From NCBI GenBank assembly GCA_017936685.1, contig JAGBFA010000004.1:124001-188000 (forward strand): 64,000 nt of DNA. Direction: 5' to 3'. Shown here piece after piece: positions 54,855-64,000 of the stretch. Origin of the DNA: Alistipes sp. (GTDB lineage: Bacteria > Bacteroidota > Bacteroidia > Bacteroidales > Rikenellaceae). Position numbers and translations under genes: made by a program. Numbering within the stretch: the stretch's first letter is position 1; each line of letters starts with the position of its first letter. The notes under the pieces were generated by a model. The model searched no databases and was not told the DNA's origin. It saw nothing but the letters and a program-made list of their open reading frames with translations.

Positions 54855-55661
54855 ATGGTCGAAAAATTCATTATGGCCGGAACGACGGCTGTTCATGTGT
54901 GCGACAGCGAACGCGGCGAGCGATGCGTGGTGCTGCTGCACGGCTATTTCGAGTCGTTGGTGGTGTGGGACGAGTTCGTGCCGCTGTTGAGCGGCCGCGT
55001 GCGTGTGGTGACGCTCGACCTGCCCGGACACGGCATTTCGGAGGTGCGCGGCCAGATTCATACGATGGATTATCTGGCCGATACGGTCGCTGCCGCCATG
55101 GAGCATCTGGGCATCGGACGCTATTCGGTCGTCGGTCACTCGATGGGCGGATACGTCGCTCTGTCGCTTGCCGAGCGTTACGGCGAGCGGGTCGAGGCCG
55201 CGGTGCTGCTCAGCTCCACGCCCTCGGCCGATACGATGGAGAAGTGCGACCGCCGCCGCCGCGAGATCGAGCTGGTGCGCGCAGGCCGCAAGAACACCAT
55301 AGCGAGTATCGTGCGTCATGCGGGGTTCGCCCCCGAGAATGTCACCCGTCTGAAAGGTTGGATCGACGACTTGGAGGAGTTGGTGCTGATGACCGAGGAC
55401 GACGGCGTGATAGCCTTGATCAACGGCATGATCGAGCGCAAGGACATGAACGATATGCTGCGCTCGACGTCGGTGCCCCACATGTTCATATTCGGCCGTC
55501 ACGACAGCTACATACCCGTTGAGGTGGCCGACAAGATCGTCTCCGACCACCCCGAGGCAGAGGTGGTATGGCTCGAACACTCGGGCCACATGGGCTTCTT
55601 GGAGGAGCCGGAGACGTGTGCCGATGCCATTCTCGAATTTATCGAACGCTCGAAATCATGA
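54855..55661 (+). CDS. Alpha/beta hydrolase, 268 aa
   Basis: An alpha/beta-hydrolase fold: [15 protein letters not shown] (oxyanion region), [12 protein letters not shown] (nucleophile elbow GHSMGG), FGRHDSYIP (Asp region) and [12 protein letters not shown] (catalytic His). Substrate unknown; related enzymes include epoxide hydrolases, haloperoxidase-like esterases and thioesterases. The start at 54855 (MVEKFIMAG) is a choice; 54876 (MAGTTAVHV) is possible and 54771 unlikely. It overlaps the next gene by 4 bases (ATGA), so the two are coupled. Confidence 0.85.
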   Translation: MVEKFIMAGTTAVHVCDSERGERCVVLLHGYFESLVVWDEFVPLLSGRVRVVTLDLPGHGISEVRGQIHTMDYLADTVAAAMEHLGIGRYSVVGHSMGGYVALSLAERYGERVEAAVLLSSTPSADTMEKCDRRRREIELVRAGRKNTIASIVRHAGFAPENVTRLKGWIDDLEELVLMTEDDGVIALINGMIERKDMNDMLRSTSVPHMFIFGRHDSYIPVEVADKIVSDHPEAEVVWLEHSGHMGFLEEPETCADAILEFIERSKS

Positions 55662-56623
55662 TTCTCGCCGACAACATATTCTCGATAGCCTCAGACGAGG
55701 ATTTCCGCCGCGAGGCGTTGAGTCTGTTCCGCTTCCAGGCCGAACGATGCGCCCCATACGCCGAGTGGCTGCGCCTGACGGGCTGCGATCCGGCGCAGGT
55801 GCGGTGCGTGGAGGATATCCCGATGCTGCCCATCGAGCTGTTCAAGAGCCACGATGTCTATTGCGGCTCTCAGCCGCCCGAGAAGATATTTACGTCGAGC
55901 AATACGGGGCAGACCGTGGCTTCGCGTCACATGATGGCCTCGCTCAGCCACTATGAGCGAGCCTTTACCGAGTCGTTCCGCCGTTTCTACGGCGATCCGG
56001 GCCGTTGGAGCATCTACGGACTGCTGCCCAACTATCTCGAACGCGAAGGCTCGTCGCTGGTCTACATGGTCGACCGTCTGATCTCTGCGGCCGGTTCGGG
56101 CGGATTCTTCCTGCACGACTACCCCGCTTTGATCAGCACGTTGGAGAACGACCCCAAACCAAAGATACTGTTGGGCGTGAGCTATGCCCTGTGGGAGCTT
56201 GCCGAGCAGTATGCGCCACGCCTGCACGATACCGTCGTCATGGAGACGGGCGGCATGAAGGGACGGCGCAAGGAGCTGCCCAAGAGCGAGTTCCATAAGA
56301 TATTGTGCGACGCATTCGGGGTCGGTGCCATACACTCCGAGTATGGCATGGCCGAGCTTACGTCGCAGGCCTACTCCTCGGGCGGCGGTGTGTTCGCCTC
56401 GCCGCCGTGGGTCAGAGTACTCGTGCGCGACATAAACGATCCGACAGAACGCCTGCCCGAGGGTGTGCGCGGCGGCATCGATATAATCGATCTTGCCAAC
56501 GTCAGCTCGTGCGCGTTCATCTCCACACAGGATACCGGCAGGCTTCTCGACGGCGGACGATTCACCATCGAGGGGCGTATTGCCGGCAGCGACATACGAG
56601 GCTGCAATTTGCTGATACAGTAG
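55658..56623 (+). CDS. LuxE/PaaK-like acyl-protein synthetase family, 321 aa
   Basis: A 321-residue protein resembling LuxE and PaaK-type adenylate-forming enzymes: [34 protein letters not shown] (phosphate-loop-like), [15 protein letters not shown] and [12 protein letters not shown] with the conserved Asp. It likely activates an acyl acid as an adenylate and passes it to a thiol. With the hydrolase before it, it may form a small acyl-transfer pathway that modifies a surface glycan made by the LicD-GT2 protein next door. Confidence 0.8.
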   Translation: MILADNIFSIASDEDFRREALSLFRFQAERCAPYAEWLRLTGCDPAQVRCVEDIPMLPIELFKSHDVYCGSQPPEKIFTSSNTGQTVASRHMMASLSHYERAFTESFRRFYGDPGRWSIYGLLPNYLEREGSSLVYMVDRLISAAGSGGFFLHDYPALISTLENDPKPKILLGVSYALWELAEQYAPRLHDTVVMETGGMKGRRKELPKSEFHKILCDAFGVGAIHSEYGMAELTSQAYSSGGGVFASPPWVRVLVRDINDPTERLPEGVRGGIDIIDLANVSSCAFISTQDTGRLLDGGRFTIEGRIAGSDIRGCNLLIQ

Positions 56624-56640
56624 TTTCTATATACCGGCCG

Positions 56641-58416
56641 ATGAAATACAACGACGACATACTGCGCCGGCTCCACGCCGAACTTGTCGAGACGCTGCGC
56701 GAGGTGGTGCGTGTCTGCGATGCCGCTGCCATACCCTACTTCATACAGGGCGGCACGGCCATCGGTGCGCACTTCTTCGAGGATATCGTGCCGTGGGACG
56801 ACGACATCGACCTGGGCATGACGCGCGCCGACTACGAGCGTTTCCTGCGCGAGGCACCGTCGCTGCTCTCCGAAGGGTATGTGTTGCAGGAGTTCTCCAC
56901 CGAGCCCTCCACGCCCTTCTATTTCGCCAAGGTGCGCAAGCGCGGCACGCGCTTCGTCGAGAGCGAGTGGGTGGGACTGCCCATCGAGGAGGGCATCTAC
57001 ATCGACATCTTCCCATACGATCTGATCCCCGACTCGCCGCGTCTTGAACGCCGCCAGCGTCACCGTGTGAAGTTCTGGGTCAACTGCTTCACGGCCAAGA
57101 GCGTGTGGCTGTGGCGATGGTTCGGCCGCGCCAACAACGGCTGCGTCTTTCCCAAGAGCATCATCTCGTGTGCCGCCATACGGGCTGTGACGACGGTGAT
57201 GAGCAAACGCCGCATATACGAGCGTCTGCGCCGCGAGTCGACGCGTTACAACTCCACCGACGCACACTACTACAATATCGTGCGCATGCCTAAGGACCGA
57301 ATCGCTGTCGACGCCATACGCCGTGCCGCACCCGTGCCCTTTGCCGGCATGATGCTCACCGCACCGGCCGATCTGGAAACCTACCTGCGCCATCACTACG
57401 GCAACATACAAAAATGGCTGCCCGAGGAGAAACAGCTCAACCACGCCCCCGAGATACTGCAATTCTCCCACGAGCTGCACTCCGCCACTTCGCGCCGCAT
57501 ATCGGTCGTCATTCCGCTCTATAACAAGGAGCGCGAGGTGGAGCGCGCTGTGCGCTCGGTGCTGCAACAGAGCCTTATGCCCTTGGAGATCATCGTGGTG
57601 GACGACGGCTCGACCGACTCGTCGGCCGCCGTTGTGGAGGTTATCGGTTCGCCGCACGTGCGGCTTGTGCGCCAGAGCAACGCCGGTGTCAGTGCCGCCC
57701 GCAACCGCGGCGTGGCCGAAGCCAAAGGCGACTTCATAGCCTTCCTCGATGCCGACGACAGCTACCTGACCGGCTATATCGCCGAGGTGTGCCGCCTTAT
57801 CGAGCGTTACGATGCCGATGCCTACTCCACGGCGTTCGACATCGTTTCGGCCGACTCGTCGCGCACGCCGGCTGCGGTGCCTGCCGCCGAGGGCATCATC
57901 GATCCCTGTGCCGAGGCTCTCGCCGGCCGCTTCCCCATCATACCCTCCGCCGCAACTCTCCGCCGCGAGACGCTGCTGCATGCCGGCGGCTTCCCCGAGG
58001 GCATGCGCATAGGCGAAGACCAGTGGCTGTGGGTGCGTATGATACAGCAGGGCGCGCGATTCTGTTTCTCGCCCATGTCGTTAGTGCGTTATTCGCGCGA
58101 CGCCTCCAACCGCTCGGCCGCAATCTACCGCTCCGAGCAGAGCCGCCACTCCATCGAGGAGCTTTACAACCCCTCGCAGTCGGCCGATCTCAACGAATAT
58201 ATCGCCCGCATAGGCATCGGCAAGGCCATCACCCAGAGCGTTCGCGGCGGCACCTCCGATGCCCGCCTCGCCGCCCGCACCTTCTCCTATACCCGTCGCT
58301 TCCGCCGTCAGCTGCTGCGCCTGCGTCTTCTCAACTCCCTGCCTGTCTGTCTGCGGCCTTGTGTCGACGCGCTCTACCGTTCATTATCGTGGGTGATCTT
58401 GCGTCGCGGCCTTTAA
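56641..58416 (+). CDS. LicD-GT2 fusion protein, 591 aa
   Basis: Residues 1-275 are a LicD family domain (phosphocholine or phosphoglycerol-type transferase): LREVVRVCDAAAIPYFIQGG, then FFEDIVPWDDDIDLGM with the conserved Asp cluster. Residues 283-591 are a GT2 glycosyltransferase: ISVVIPLYNKEREVERAVRS, IIVVDDGSTDSSA, and LDADDSYLTGY with the DxD motif. A single frame joins both, with no in-frame stop. The fusion suggests one enzyme that adds a sugar and a phospho-decoration to the same glycan. The start at 56641 follows the LuxE-like gene by 17 bases. Last gene of that operon. Confidence 0.88.
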   Translation: MKYNDDILRRLHAELVETLREVVRVCDAAAIPYFIQGGTAIGAHFFEDIVPWDDDIDLGMTRADYERFLREAPSLLSEGYVLQEFSTEPSTPFYFAKVRKRGTRFVESEWVGLPIEEGIYIDIFPYDLIPDSPRLERRQRHRVKFWVNCFTAKSVWLWRWFGRANNGCVFPKSIISCAAIRAVTTVMSKRRIYERLRRESTRYNSTDAHYYNIVRMPKDRIAVDAIRRAAPVPFAGMMLTAPADLETYLRHHYGNIQKWLPEEKQLNHAPEILQFSHELHSATSRRISVVIPLYNKEREVERAVRSVLQQSLMPLEIIVVDDGSTDSSAAVVEVIGSPHVRLVRQSNAGVSAARNRGVAEAKGDFIAFLDADDSYLTGYIAEVCRLIERYDADAYSTAFDIVSADSSRTPAAVPAAEGIIDPCAEALAGRFPIIPSAATLRRETLLHAGGFPEGMRIGEDQWLWVRMIQQGARFCFSPMSLVRYSRDASNRSAAIYRSEQSRHSIEELYNPSQSADLNEYIARIGIGKAITQSVRGGTSDARLAARTFSYTRRFRRQLLRLRLLNSLPVCLRPCVDALYRSLSWVILRRGL

Positions 58417-58426
58417 CTTTTTCGGA

Positions 58427-58550
58427 TTTTTTCGTGAAAAGGCATCATTTGCTTCGCCTCGTTTAAGTCCGCAAATGGGCAGTACGCCGAGTACAGCCCA
58501 TCTGCGTCCTTTTCACGTGCGGCTTGAAACTAATGCCTTTTGACGAAAAA
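58427..58550. repeat. P-element 6 (full length, AAAGGCAT subtype)
   Basis: Ends TTTTTTCGTGAAAAGGCAT and ATGCCTTTTGACGAAAAA. Central hairpin GTCCGCAAATGGGC and GCCCATCTGCGTCC. Starts 11 bases after the LicD-GT2 stop. Confidence 0.85.
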
Positions 58551-58789
58551 ATGGCGCATAATTCTTTGGAAACGATTTCCACTGTTTTGTCATTCTGAAC
58601 GAAATGAAATGTAGTGAAGAATCTGTGCGCGACTATTTCCATTGTCCTGTCATTCTGAGCGGAGTGTAACGCAGCGAAGAATCTGGTTGGGGAATATAAG
58701 GCTTGTAGTCCACGCACATAGCCCACAACCAGATTCTTCACTTCGTTCAGAATGACACGCTGGGTTTGTCATTGTCGGGTGGGTGCGGC
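58551..58789. repeat. R-family repeats between P-element 6 and tatD
   Basis: TGTCATTCTGAACGAAATGA (58589), TGTCATTCTGAGCGGAGTG (58649) and the inverse GATTCTTCACTTCGTTCAG (58732). No gene. Confidence 0.75.
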
Positions 58790-59575
58790 CTATAATCGGA
58801 ATATGCGTCGGGCTGTGGCTGTCGTGCCCTCGGCCGTCTCGGCGGGTGTGATGCCCTTGGCACTGGCGACCTTGTCGCAGACGTAGCGCACGTAGGCCGA
58901 TTCGTTGCGCCGGCCGCGGAAGGGCACGGGCGTGAGGTAGGGCGAGTCGGTCTCCAACACCATCTCCTCCAAGGGTATCTCTTGCAGAAGAGAGTCCATG
59001 CGGCTGTTCTTGAACGTGGCCACGCCGCCTATGCCGAAGACGAAATCGCCGCACTCGCGCAGCCGCCGGTAGGTCTGCACGTCGGCCGCGAAGGCGTGGA
59101 ATACGCCTCTCAGACCACGGCTCTTGTAGTCGGAGATGATGCCCTCCATCTGCTCCCACGCCGAGCGCGTGTGTATGACTATCGGCAGATCGTAGGCTAA
59201 CGCCAGCTCGATTTGTGCGCGCAGCGACTCGCTCTGCTCCGAGAGAAAATCGCTGCTCCAATAGAGGTCCAGACCTGTCTCGCCGATGCCGTAGATGCGC
59301 TCCACGGGCGGCTCGCGCAGCAGCTGCTCCACCTCGTCAAGCTCGTCGCGCCAGCGGGGATTGTCGTTGACCGAGGTGGGGTGCAGTCCGAGCATGGGGA
59401 AACAGCGGTCGGGATATTGCCGGGCGAGGTCGAACATTCTTTGACGGCTCGACGAGTCGATGTCGGGCAGCAACATGGTCTGCACACCGGCCTCGACGGC
59501 GCGTGCCACCACGGCATCGCGGTCGTCGTCGAACGCCTCGTCGTATATGTGCGAATGGGTATCGGTAAGATTCAT
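58790..59575 (-). CDS. tatD: TatD-family metal-dependent hydrolase
   Basis: A 261-residue TIM-barrel hydrolase: DTHSHIYDEAFDDDR (metal HxH), GETGLDLYW (Glu), PIVIHTRSAW (His), GVFHAF and LETDSPYL (Asp). These are TatD signatures. TatD proteins are Mg-dependent DNases or deacylases of D-aminoacyl-tRNA type in some cases. dprA lies 13 bases upstream, so both sit on one transcript, and a DNA-related role is plausible. Confidence 0.92.
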   Translation of the reverse strand: MNLTDTHSHIYDEAFDDDRDAVVARAVEAGVQTMLLPDIDSSSRQRMFDLARQYPDRCFPMLGLHPTSVNDNPRWRDELDEVEQLLREPPVERIYGIGETGLDLYWSSDFLSEQSESLRAQIELALAYDLPIVIHTRSAWEQMEGIISDYKSRGLRGVFHAFAADVQTYRRLRECGDFVFGIGGVATFKNSRMDSLLQEIPLEEMVLETDSPYLTPVPFRGRRNESAYVRYVCDKVASAKGITPAETAEGTTATARRIFRL

Positions 59576-59588
59576 AATGTGACGTTTT

Positions 59589-60686
59589 TTACACTTTTTC
59601 GTATCGCCGTCCGGGCAGGACTCTGACGGCTCCTTTCATCTCCAACTCCATGAGCAGCTGCGACAGTTCGCCCGGCGCGAGTCCCGAGGCATCGGCCAGC
59701 CTGTCGCGGTCGATCTCGCCCTCGGTGAAGCATGCCAGCAGCGTGGCCTCGGCCGCCGACAGCGTGATGCCGGAGCCGGCATTGCCCGCGGGTGCCGCCG
59801 TGGCGGACGTGTCCCACATCATATCCTCAATGATGTCGTCGGCCGTCATTACAAGACGTGCCTTGTGGTTGCGTATCAGATTGTTGGTGCCGCGCGAGAC
59901 CATGTCGGTGGCACGACCCGGCAGAGCCATCACCGTGCGGTCGTAGCCGTCGGCCATGGCGGCCGTTGCGAGCGACCCGCCTGCTGCGGGCGATTCGACG
60001 ACCACTAACCCCTGGCTCATGGCGGCCACTATGCGGTTGCGTGCCAGAAAGAAGGCTCCGTTCTGGCGGGTCTGCGAGTGCAGTTCGCTGACTATGGCTC
60101 CACCCTCGGCCACGATCTGCTCGGCCAGCTGCCGGTGGGGCGCAGGCGTTACGTCGGGCAGGGCGTTGGCCACTACGGCCACCGTGCGTGCTCCGCAGGC
60201 CAATGCCGCGCGGTGACATGCGGCATCGACACCGTAGGCCAATCCGCTGACGATGCACAGATCGGGTATGCGGCAGGCAAGCTCGCCGACTAACCGGTCG
60301 CAGAGAGTGTGCCCCGAGGGCGATATCTCGCGCGTGCCCACCATCGAGAGCGTTCGGAGCTTCAACGCCCCGACATTGCCGCGGACATAGAGCACATGGG
60401 GATAGTCGGAGGTCAGGCGCAGCAGCGGCGGATACTCCTCGTCGGTCGATGCCACCATGCGTATGTCGTGCCGGCGGCAATACTCCGCTTCGCGCTCGGC
60501 GGCGCGCATGCCCTCGCGGCGCACGATGCGCCGCGCCACATCTTCTCTCAGTGCGGCGCGTGCGACGATCTCTTCGAGCGTGGCGGCGAATATCTCGTCG
60601 GCCGAGCCGAAGCACTCCAACAGGTGTACGGTGCCCTTCACGCCCAGTCCGGGCGTCATGGTCAGGGCCAAATCGCAGATGGTCAT
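59589..60686 (-). CDS. dprA: DNA-processing protein DprA
   Basis: A 365-residue protein: an N-terminal SAM/HhH-like region, then the Rossmann fold with GTREISPSGHTLCDRLVGEL, VSGLAYGVDAACHRAAL and NALPDVTPAPHRQLAEQI, and FLARNRIVAAMSQGLVVVES. The C-terminus (from about 305) is a winged-helix domain. DprA loads RecA on incoming single-stranded DNA during transformation. Length and motifs are complete. Confidence 0.95.
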   Translation of the reverse strand: MTICDLALTMTPGLGVKGTVHLLECFGSADEIFAATLEEIVARAALREDVARRIVRREGMRAAEREAEYCRRHDIRMVASTDEEYPPLLRLTSDYPHVLYVRGNVGALKLRTLSMVGTREISPSGHTLCDRLVGELACRIPDLCIVSGLAYGVDAACHRAALACGARTVAVVANALPDVTPAPHRQLAEQIVAEGGAIVSELHSQTRQNGAFFLARNRIVAAMSQGLVVVESPAAGGSLATAAMADGYDRTVMALPGRATDMVSRGTNNLIRNHKARLVMTADDIIEDMMWDTSATAAPAGNAGSGITLSAAEATLLACFTEGEIDRDRLADASGLAPGELSQLLMELEMKGAVRVLPGRRYEKV

Positions 60687-60863
60687 GATGCGTGCTTATG
60701 GAATCGAGCATAAAGGTATGCAATTTTTTATATAAATCGCCGCCGCCGGCAGAAAAAATAGCGCGGCCGCCTCGGGTTTGCGCCACGGCGGCACGGGCGT
60801 GCGATTGTTTGTTTTTTGTCGATAAATTCGGCGGGCGGAGTTGGAAATTCGGTCTATTATACA

Positions 60864-60871
60864 TACCTTTG
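60864..60871 (+). promoter_or_regulatory. -7 box of the nrdDG transcript
   Basis: TACCTTTG, with TTG at 60841-60843 about 20 bases upstream. Transcripts would begin just before the riboswitch. 60687-60840 holds nothing else I recognise. Confidence 0.6.
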
Positions 60872-60874
60872 TTA

Positions 60875-61047
60875 CCGACAAGGCTCTCGGCCGGCGGCTG
60901 CCGGCATGCAGATTAAAAGGGAACTCCTGTGAGAATCAGGGACTATGCCCGTAGCTGTAAGCTCCATCTGTTGCTGCACACTCTTTTGCCACTGTCTCGG
61001 ACGGGAAGGCGTGCAGCGGGAGCGAGTCAGAAGACCTGCCTTGTCGG
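60875..61047 (+). ncRNA. Cobalamin (B12) riboswitch
   Basis: P1 is CCGACAAGGC (60875-60884) paired perfectly with GCCTTGTCGG (61038-61047). Inside are AAAAGGGAACTCCTGTGAGA, GCCCGTAGCTGTAAG, GCCACTG, CGGGAAGGCG and the B12 box AGTCAGAAGACCTGCC (one base from the consensus). The 143-base region before nrdD holds a hairpin that likely hides the start, so control is probably translational or at early termination. Confidence 0.92.
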
Positions 61048-61190
61048 CAGAGCGTCCGTCTTCGGGACAAGGATCGGCGTTCGCAAAGTTTACACGACAA
61101 TCATCGAAAGACCTCTGTGTCTCCCGACTTTCAGCCGGGGGTCTGCGGTGTCTTCGACCGAATGCTGCAACAACTAAATTATAAAGAAAT

Positions 61191-63284
61191 ATGGGAGTTT
61201 CTCAGATCAACATCGTCAAGCGCGACGGTACGCGCAAACCTTTCTCGGTGGAGAAGATCAAACGCGCCGTGCGCAAGGCGTTCCTGTCGGTCGGGGGCTA
61301 TGCCACCGACGACGATCTGACTCAGATACTGAGTCGTGTACACATATCCGACGGCATGAGTGTCGAGGAGATACAGAATCAGGTGGAGGTGGCTCTGATG
61401 GCCGAACGCTACTTCGCCGTGGCCAAGAGCTACATGCTCTATCGCCAGAAGCATACGGAGGAGAGGGAGGACCGCGACAAGCTCGATTTTCTGATCAACT
61501 ACTGCGACGCGTCGAATCCGGCCACCGGCTCGAAATACGATGCCAATGCCAATGTCGAGAACAAGAACATCGCCACCCTGATCGGTGAGCTGCCCAAGCA
61601 GAACTTCATACGCCTCAACCGCCGACTGCTGACCGACCGCTTGAAGGATATGTATGGCAAGGAGTTGTCGGACAAGTATATATATCTGCTGACAAACCAC
61701 TTCATCTACAAGAACGACGAGACGTCGATGGCCAACTACTGCGCCTCGATAACGATGTACCCGTGGCTGTTGGGCGGCACGCTTTCGGTGGGAGGCAACT
61801 CCAAGCGTCCGGGCAATCTCAAATCGTTCTGCGGCGGCTTCGTCAACATGGTCTTCATCGTGTCGAGCATGTTGTCGGGCGCGTGCGCCACGCCCGAGTT
61901 CCTGATGTACATGAACTACTTTATCGAGCAGGAGTACGGCGAGGACTACTACACGCGTGCCGACGAGGTGGTCGATCTGTCGAGCAAGCACCGCACCATC
62001 GACAAGATGATCACCGACTGTTTCGAGCAGATCGTCTACTCGATCAACCAGCCCACGGGTGCGCGCAACTTCCAGGCCGTCTTCTGGAACGTGGCCTACT
62101 ACGACCGCTACTACTTCGAGTCGCTGTTCGGCGAGTTCCGCTTCCCCGACGGCTCGCGCCCGCACTGGGAGTCGCTGTCGTGGTTGCAGAAGCGGTTTAT
62201 GAAGTGGTTTAATGCCGAGCGGTTGAAGACCGTGCTGACATTCCCCGTGGAGACCATGGCGTTGCTCACCAAGGACGGCGACGTGATGGATCGGGAGTGG
62301 GGCGATTTCACGGCAGAGATGTACGCCGAGGGTCACTCGTTCTTCACCTACATAAGCGACAACGCCGACTCGCTGTCGTCGTGCTGCCGCCTGCGCAACG
62401 AGATACAGGACAACGGGTTCAGCTATACGCTGGGTGCCGGCGGCGTGTCGACCGGCTCCAAGAGCGTGCTGACGATCAACCTCAACCGCTGCGTGCAGTA
62501 TGCCGTCAAGCAGGGCATGCACTACCTGACCTATCTGGAAGAGATCGTCGATCTGGTGCACAAGGTGCAGATCGGCTATAACGAGAATCTTAAAAACCTG
62601 CAAGCCAAGGGTATGCTGCCGCTGTTCGATGCCGGTTACATCAACCTCTCGCGCCAATACCTTACAATCGGCGTAAACGGTCTGGTGGAGGCCGCCGAGT
62701 TCCTCGGCATCGAGATTGACGACAATCCGCGCTACGTGGAGTTCGTGCAGAATGTACTGGGGCTGATCGAACGTTATAATAAGAAATACCGCTCCAAGGA
62801 GCTGATGTTCAACTGCGAGATGATCCCGGCCGAGAACGTCGGCGTGAAACACGCCAAGTGGGACCGCGAGGACGGCTACGTCGTGCCGCGCGACTGCTAC
62901 AACTCCTATTTCTATGTCGTTGAGGACGAGTCGCTGAACATCATCGATAAGTTCCGCCTGCACGGCCGCAAGTATATCGAGCATCTGACCGGCGGATCGG
63001 CTCTGCACATGAACCTCGAAGAGCACCTGTCGAAGGAGCAGTACCGCCACTTGCTGCGCGTGGCCGCGGCCGAGGGTTGCAACTACTTCACCTTCAACAT
63101 ACCCAATACGGTCTGCAACGACTGCGGACATATCGACAAACGCTATTTGAAGGAGTGTCCCGAGTGCCATTCGACCCGTCTGGACTATCTGACGCGCGTA
63201 ATAGGCTACATGAAACGCGTGTCGAACTTCTCGGCGGCGCGACAGAAGGAGGCCGCACGCCGCTATTACGCCAAGGGCGAGTAA
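61191..63284 (+). CDS. nrdD: Anaerobic (class III) ribonucleoside-triphosphate reductase
   Basis: A 697-residue enzyme. An N-terminal ATP-cone (VKRDGTRKPFSVEKIKRAVR) gives allosteric control, the core follows, and the C-terminus holds a zinc site with CNDCGHIDKRYLKECPECHS and the glycyl-radical site TRVIGYMKRVSNF. It reduces NTPs to dNTPs without oxygen, activated by NrdG. It lies behind a cobalamin riboswitch, so expression should fall when B12 is plentiful, when a B12-dependent class II enzyme could take over. Confidence 0.96.
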   Translation: MGVSQINIVKRDGTRKPFSVEKIKRAVRKAFLSVGGYATDDDLTQILSRVHISDGMSVEEIQNQVEVALMAERYFAVAKSYMLYRQKHTEEREDRDKLDFLINYCDASNPATGSKYDANANVENKNIATLIGELPKQNFIRLNRRLLTDRLKDMYGKELSDKYIYLLTNHFIYKNDETSMANYCASITMYPWLLGGTLSVGGNSKRPGNLKSFCGGFVNMVFIVSSMLSGACATPEFLMYMNYFIEQEYGEDYYTRADEVVDLSSKHRTIDKMITDCFEQIVYSINQPTGARNFQAVFWNVAYYDRYYFESLFGEFRFPDGSRPHWESLSWLQKRFMKWFNAERLKTVLTFPVETMALLTKDGDVMDREWGDFTAEMYAEGHSFFTYISDNADSLSSCCRLRNEIQDNGFSYTLGAGGVSTGSKSVLTINLNRCVQYAVKQGMHYLTYLEEIVDLVHKVQIGYNENLKNLQAKGMLPLFDAGYINLSRQYLTIGVNGLVEAAEFLGIEIDDNPRYVEFVQNVLGLIERYNKKYRSKELMFNCEMIPAENVGVKHAKWDREDGYVVPRDCYNSYFYVVEDESLNIIDKFRLHGRKYIEHLTGGSALHMNLEEHLSKEQYRHLLRVAAAEGCNYFTFNIPNTVCNDCGHIDKRYLKECPECHSTRLDYLTRVIGYMKRVSNFSAARQKEAARRYYAKGE

Positions 63285-63292
63285 AAAAGCGT

Positions 63293-63763
63293 ATGGCGAA
63301 GTTCTACAATTTCGACATAGTCTTTGCCGAGGTGCCCGACCAGACCACTCTTGCGATCAACATCTCGGAGTGTCCCAACCGCTGCCCGGGCTGCCATAGC
63401 CCGCATCTCTGGCAAAGCGTGGGCGAGGTGCTCGACAGTGAGTCGATGGCGGCACTCCTGGATCGTTACGGCGATGCTGTGACCTGCGTCTGCTTCATGG
63501 GCGGCGATGCCTCTCCGGCGGAGATCGCAGCACTCGCCGGCGAGGTGCGCCGTCTTCGCCCCGGCATGCTCACGGCGTGGTACTCGGGGCGCGACGAGCT
63601 GCCCGAGGGGATCGATCCGCGCGCATTCGACTATATCAAGTTAGGGTCATACGTCGCCTCGCTCGGCGGCTTGTCGTCGCCCGCAACCAACCAGCGCATG
63701 TACCGCATCTCGTCCGACGGCGAGATGGAGGATATCACCCGCCTGTTCCGGCGGGACAGATAG
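63293..63763 (+). CDS. nrdG: Anaerobic RNR-activating protein (radical SAM)
   Basis: A 156-residue radical SAM protein with ECPNRCPGCHSPHLW, the CxxxCxxC cluster-binding motif, near residue 27. FMGGDASPAEI and YIKLGSYVASLGGL continue the fold. It puts the glycyl radical on NrdD. Start at 63293, 8 bases after nrdD, gives MAKFYNFDIVFAEVP. The C-terminus is complete. Confidence 0.94.
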   Translation: MAKFYNFDIVFAEVPDQTTLAINISECPNRCPGCHSPHLWQSVGEVLDSESMAALLDRYGDAVTCVCFMGGDASPAEIAALAGEVRRLRPGMLTAWYSGRDELPEGIDPRAFDYIKLGSYVASLGGLSSPATNQRMYRISSDGEMEDITRLFRRDR

Positions 63764-63785
63764 CGAATATCCCTTTGTGCCGGCG

Positions 63786-64000
63786 TTACTCGTCGGCGAA
63801 GAGGCTCACGGTCAGCGGCTCCTCTTTCAGGTCGACATGCCGGCGGTGCATCTGACCGTCGCCACCCTCGTAGAGCAGCGTGTAGCGGCGGTTCTTGGGC
63901 AGCCACAGCGTCAGCATGTCGTTCATGTCGCGTTCGGCCGAGGGTGTGCGTCCGCCGCCCATCTGCTCCTCGCCGCAGAATATGTCGACGTTGGCCGCAA
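63786..64000 (-). CDS. Uncharacterised protein, C-terminal part (5' end outside window)
   Basis: TAA at 63786-63788 ends a minus-strand frame that runs off the right edge, giving about 71 residues. It includes FCGEEQMGGGRTPSAERDMN, then MLTLWLPKNRRYTLLYEGGD and ends EEPLTVSLFADE. The LWLP-plus-YTL stretch weakly recalls small beta-rich periplasmic proteins such as CueP, but I cannot assign a family. It converges with nrdG. Confidence 0.65.
   Translation of the reverse strand, partial: AANVDIFCGEEQMGGGRTPSAERDMNDMLTLWLPKNRRYTLLYEGGDGQMHRRHVDLKEEPLTVSLFADE

Noticed and set aside
61179..63170. 663-codon minus-strand open frame antisense to nrdD
   Set aside because: Antisense shadow of a fully conserved gene.

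Overview
The window looks like chromosomal DNA of a GC-rich member of the Bacteroidales, most likely Rikenellaceae (Alistipes or a close relative). This is inferred from Bacteroidetes-type promoters (TTTG, about 19 bases, TAnnTTTG), lipoprotein-rich content, TamL, the fused DAHP synthase/chorismate mutase, a PTS_EIIC_2 permease, the pheS-TPR-envC-ybeY-mnmG order and an mreBCD-mrdA-rodA cluster. No rRNA, CRISPR array, complete prophage or intact insertion sequence is visible.

Layout. 1-4.1 kb: a partial pullulanase, two zinc-ribbon membrane proteins, a cyclophilin and the fused DAHP synthase/chorismate mutase. 4.1-12.8 kb: tRNA-Gly(GCC) with a duplicated 3' end, followed by a visibly AT-rich island with every gene on the minus strand. 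The island holds an RloA/RloB (AbiL-like) pair, then a tight five-gene operon (WYL regulator, one-TM protein, 71-aa protein, HTH/GIY-YIG nuclease, Mrr-like nuclease) behind a 33-bp dyad, then small lipoproteins. 13-25 kb: a CAT-like acetyltransferase, an SGNH hydrolase, a PTS EIIC-like permease, gpsA-pgi, the rod-shape cluster and a Ca2+/Na+ antiporter. 25-38 kb: a GT90 glycosyltransferase with a G9 tract, a PHP phosphoesterase, a patatin-barrel protein and the pheS to mnmG run. 37-48.6 kb: two parS-like sites, ilvE, metG, an AraC regulator, an acyltransferase, fba, a DUF4988/FISUMP lipoprotein and an Mrp ATPase. 48.6-49.1 kb: an AT-rich gap full of DnaA-box-like 9-mers. 49-64 kb: a SUMF1 lipoprotein, small secreted proteins, TamL, dapF, a hydrolase/LuxE-like/LicD-GT2 operon, tatD-dprA, and an nrdDG operon under a cobalamin riboswitch.

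The most unusual features are: (i) the WYL/GIY-YIG/Mrr operon, a candidate undescribed defence system; (ii) a family of about 120-bp nested palindromes placed at gene 3' ends, mixed with at least three other intergenic repeat families; (iii) a nearly identical 55-bp promoter module in front of the pullulanase and fba; (iv) two G9 tracts, one in a promoter spacer and one inside a glycosyltransferase gene, both placed for phase variation; (v) parS-like sites and an oriC-like region 11 kb apart. All functional statements rest on reading the sequence and recalling family signatures; no database search was run.
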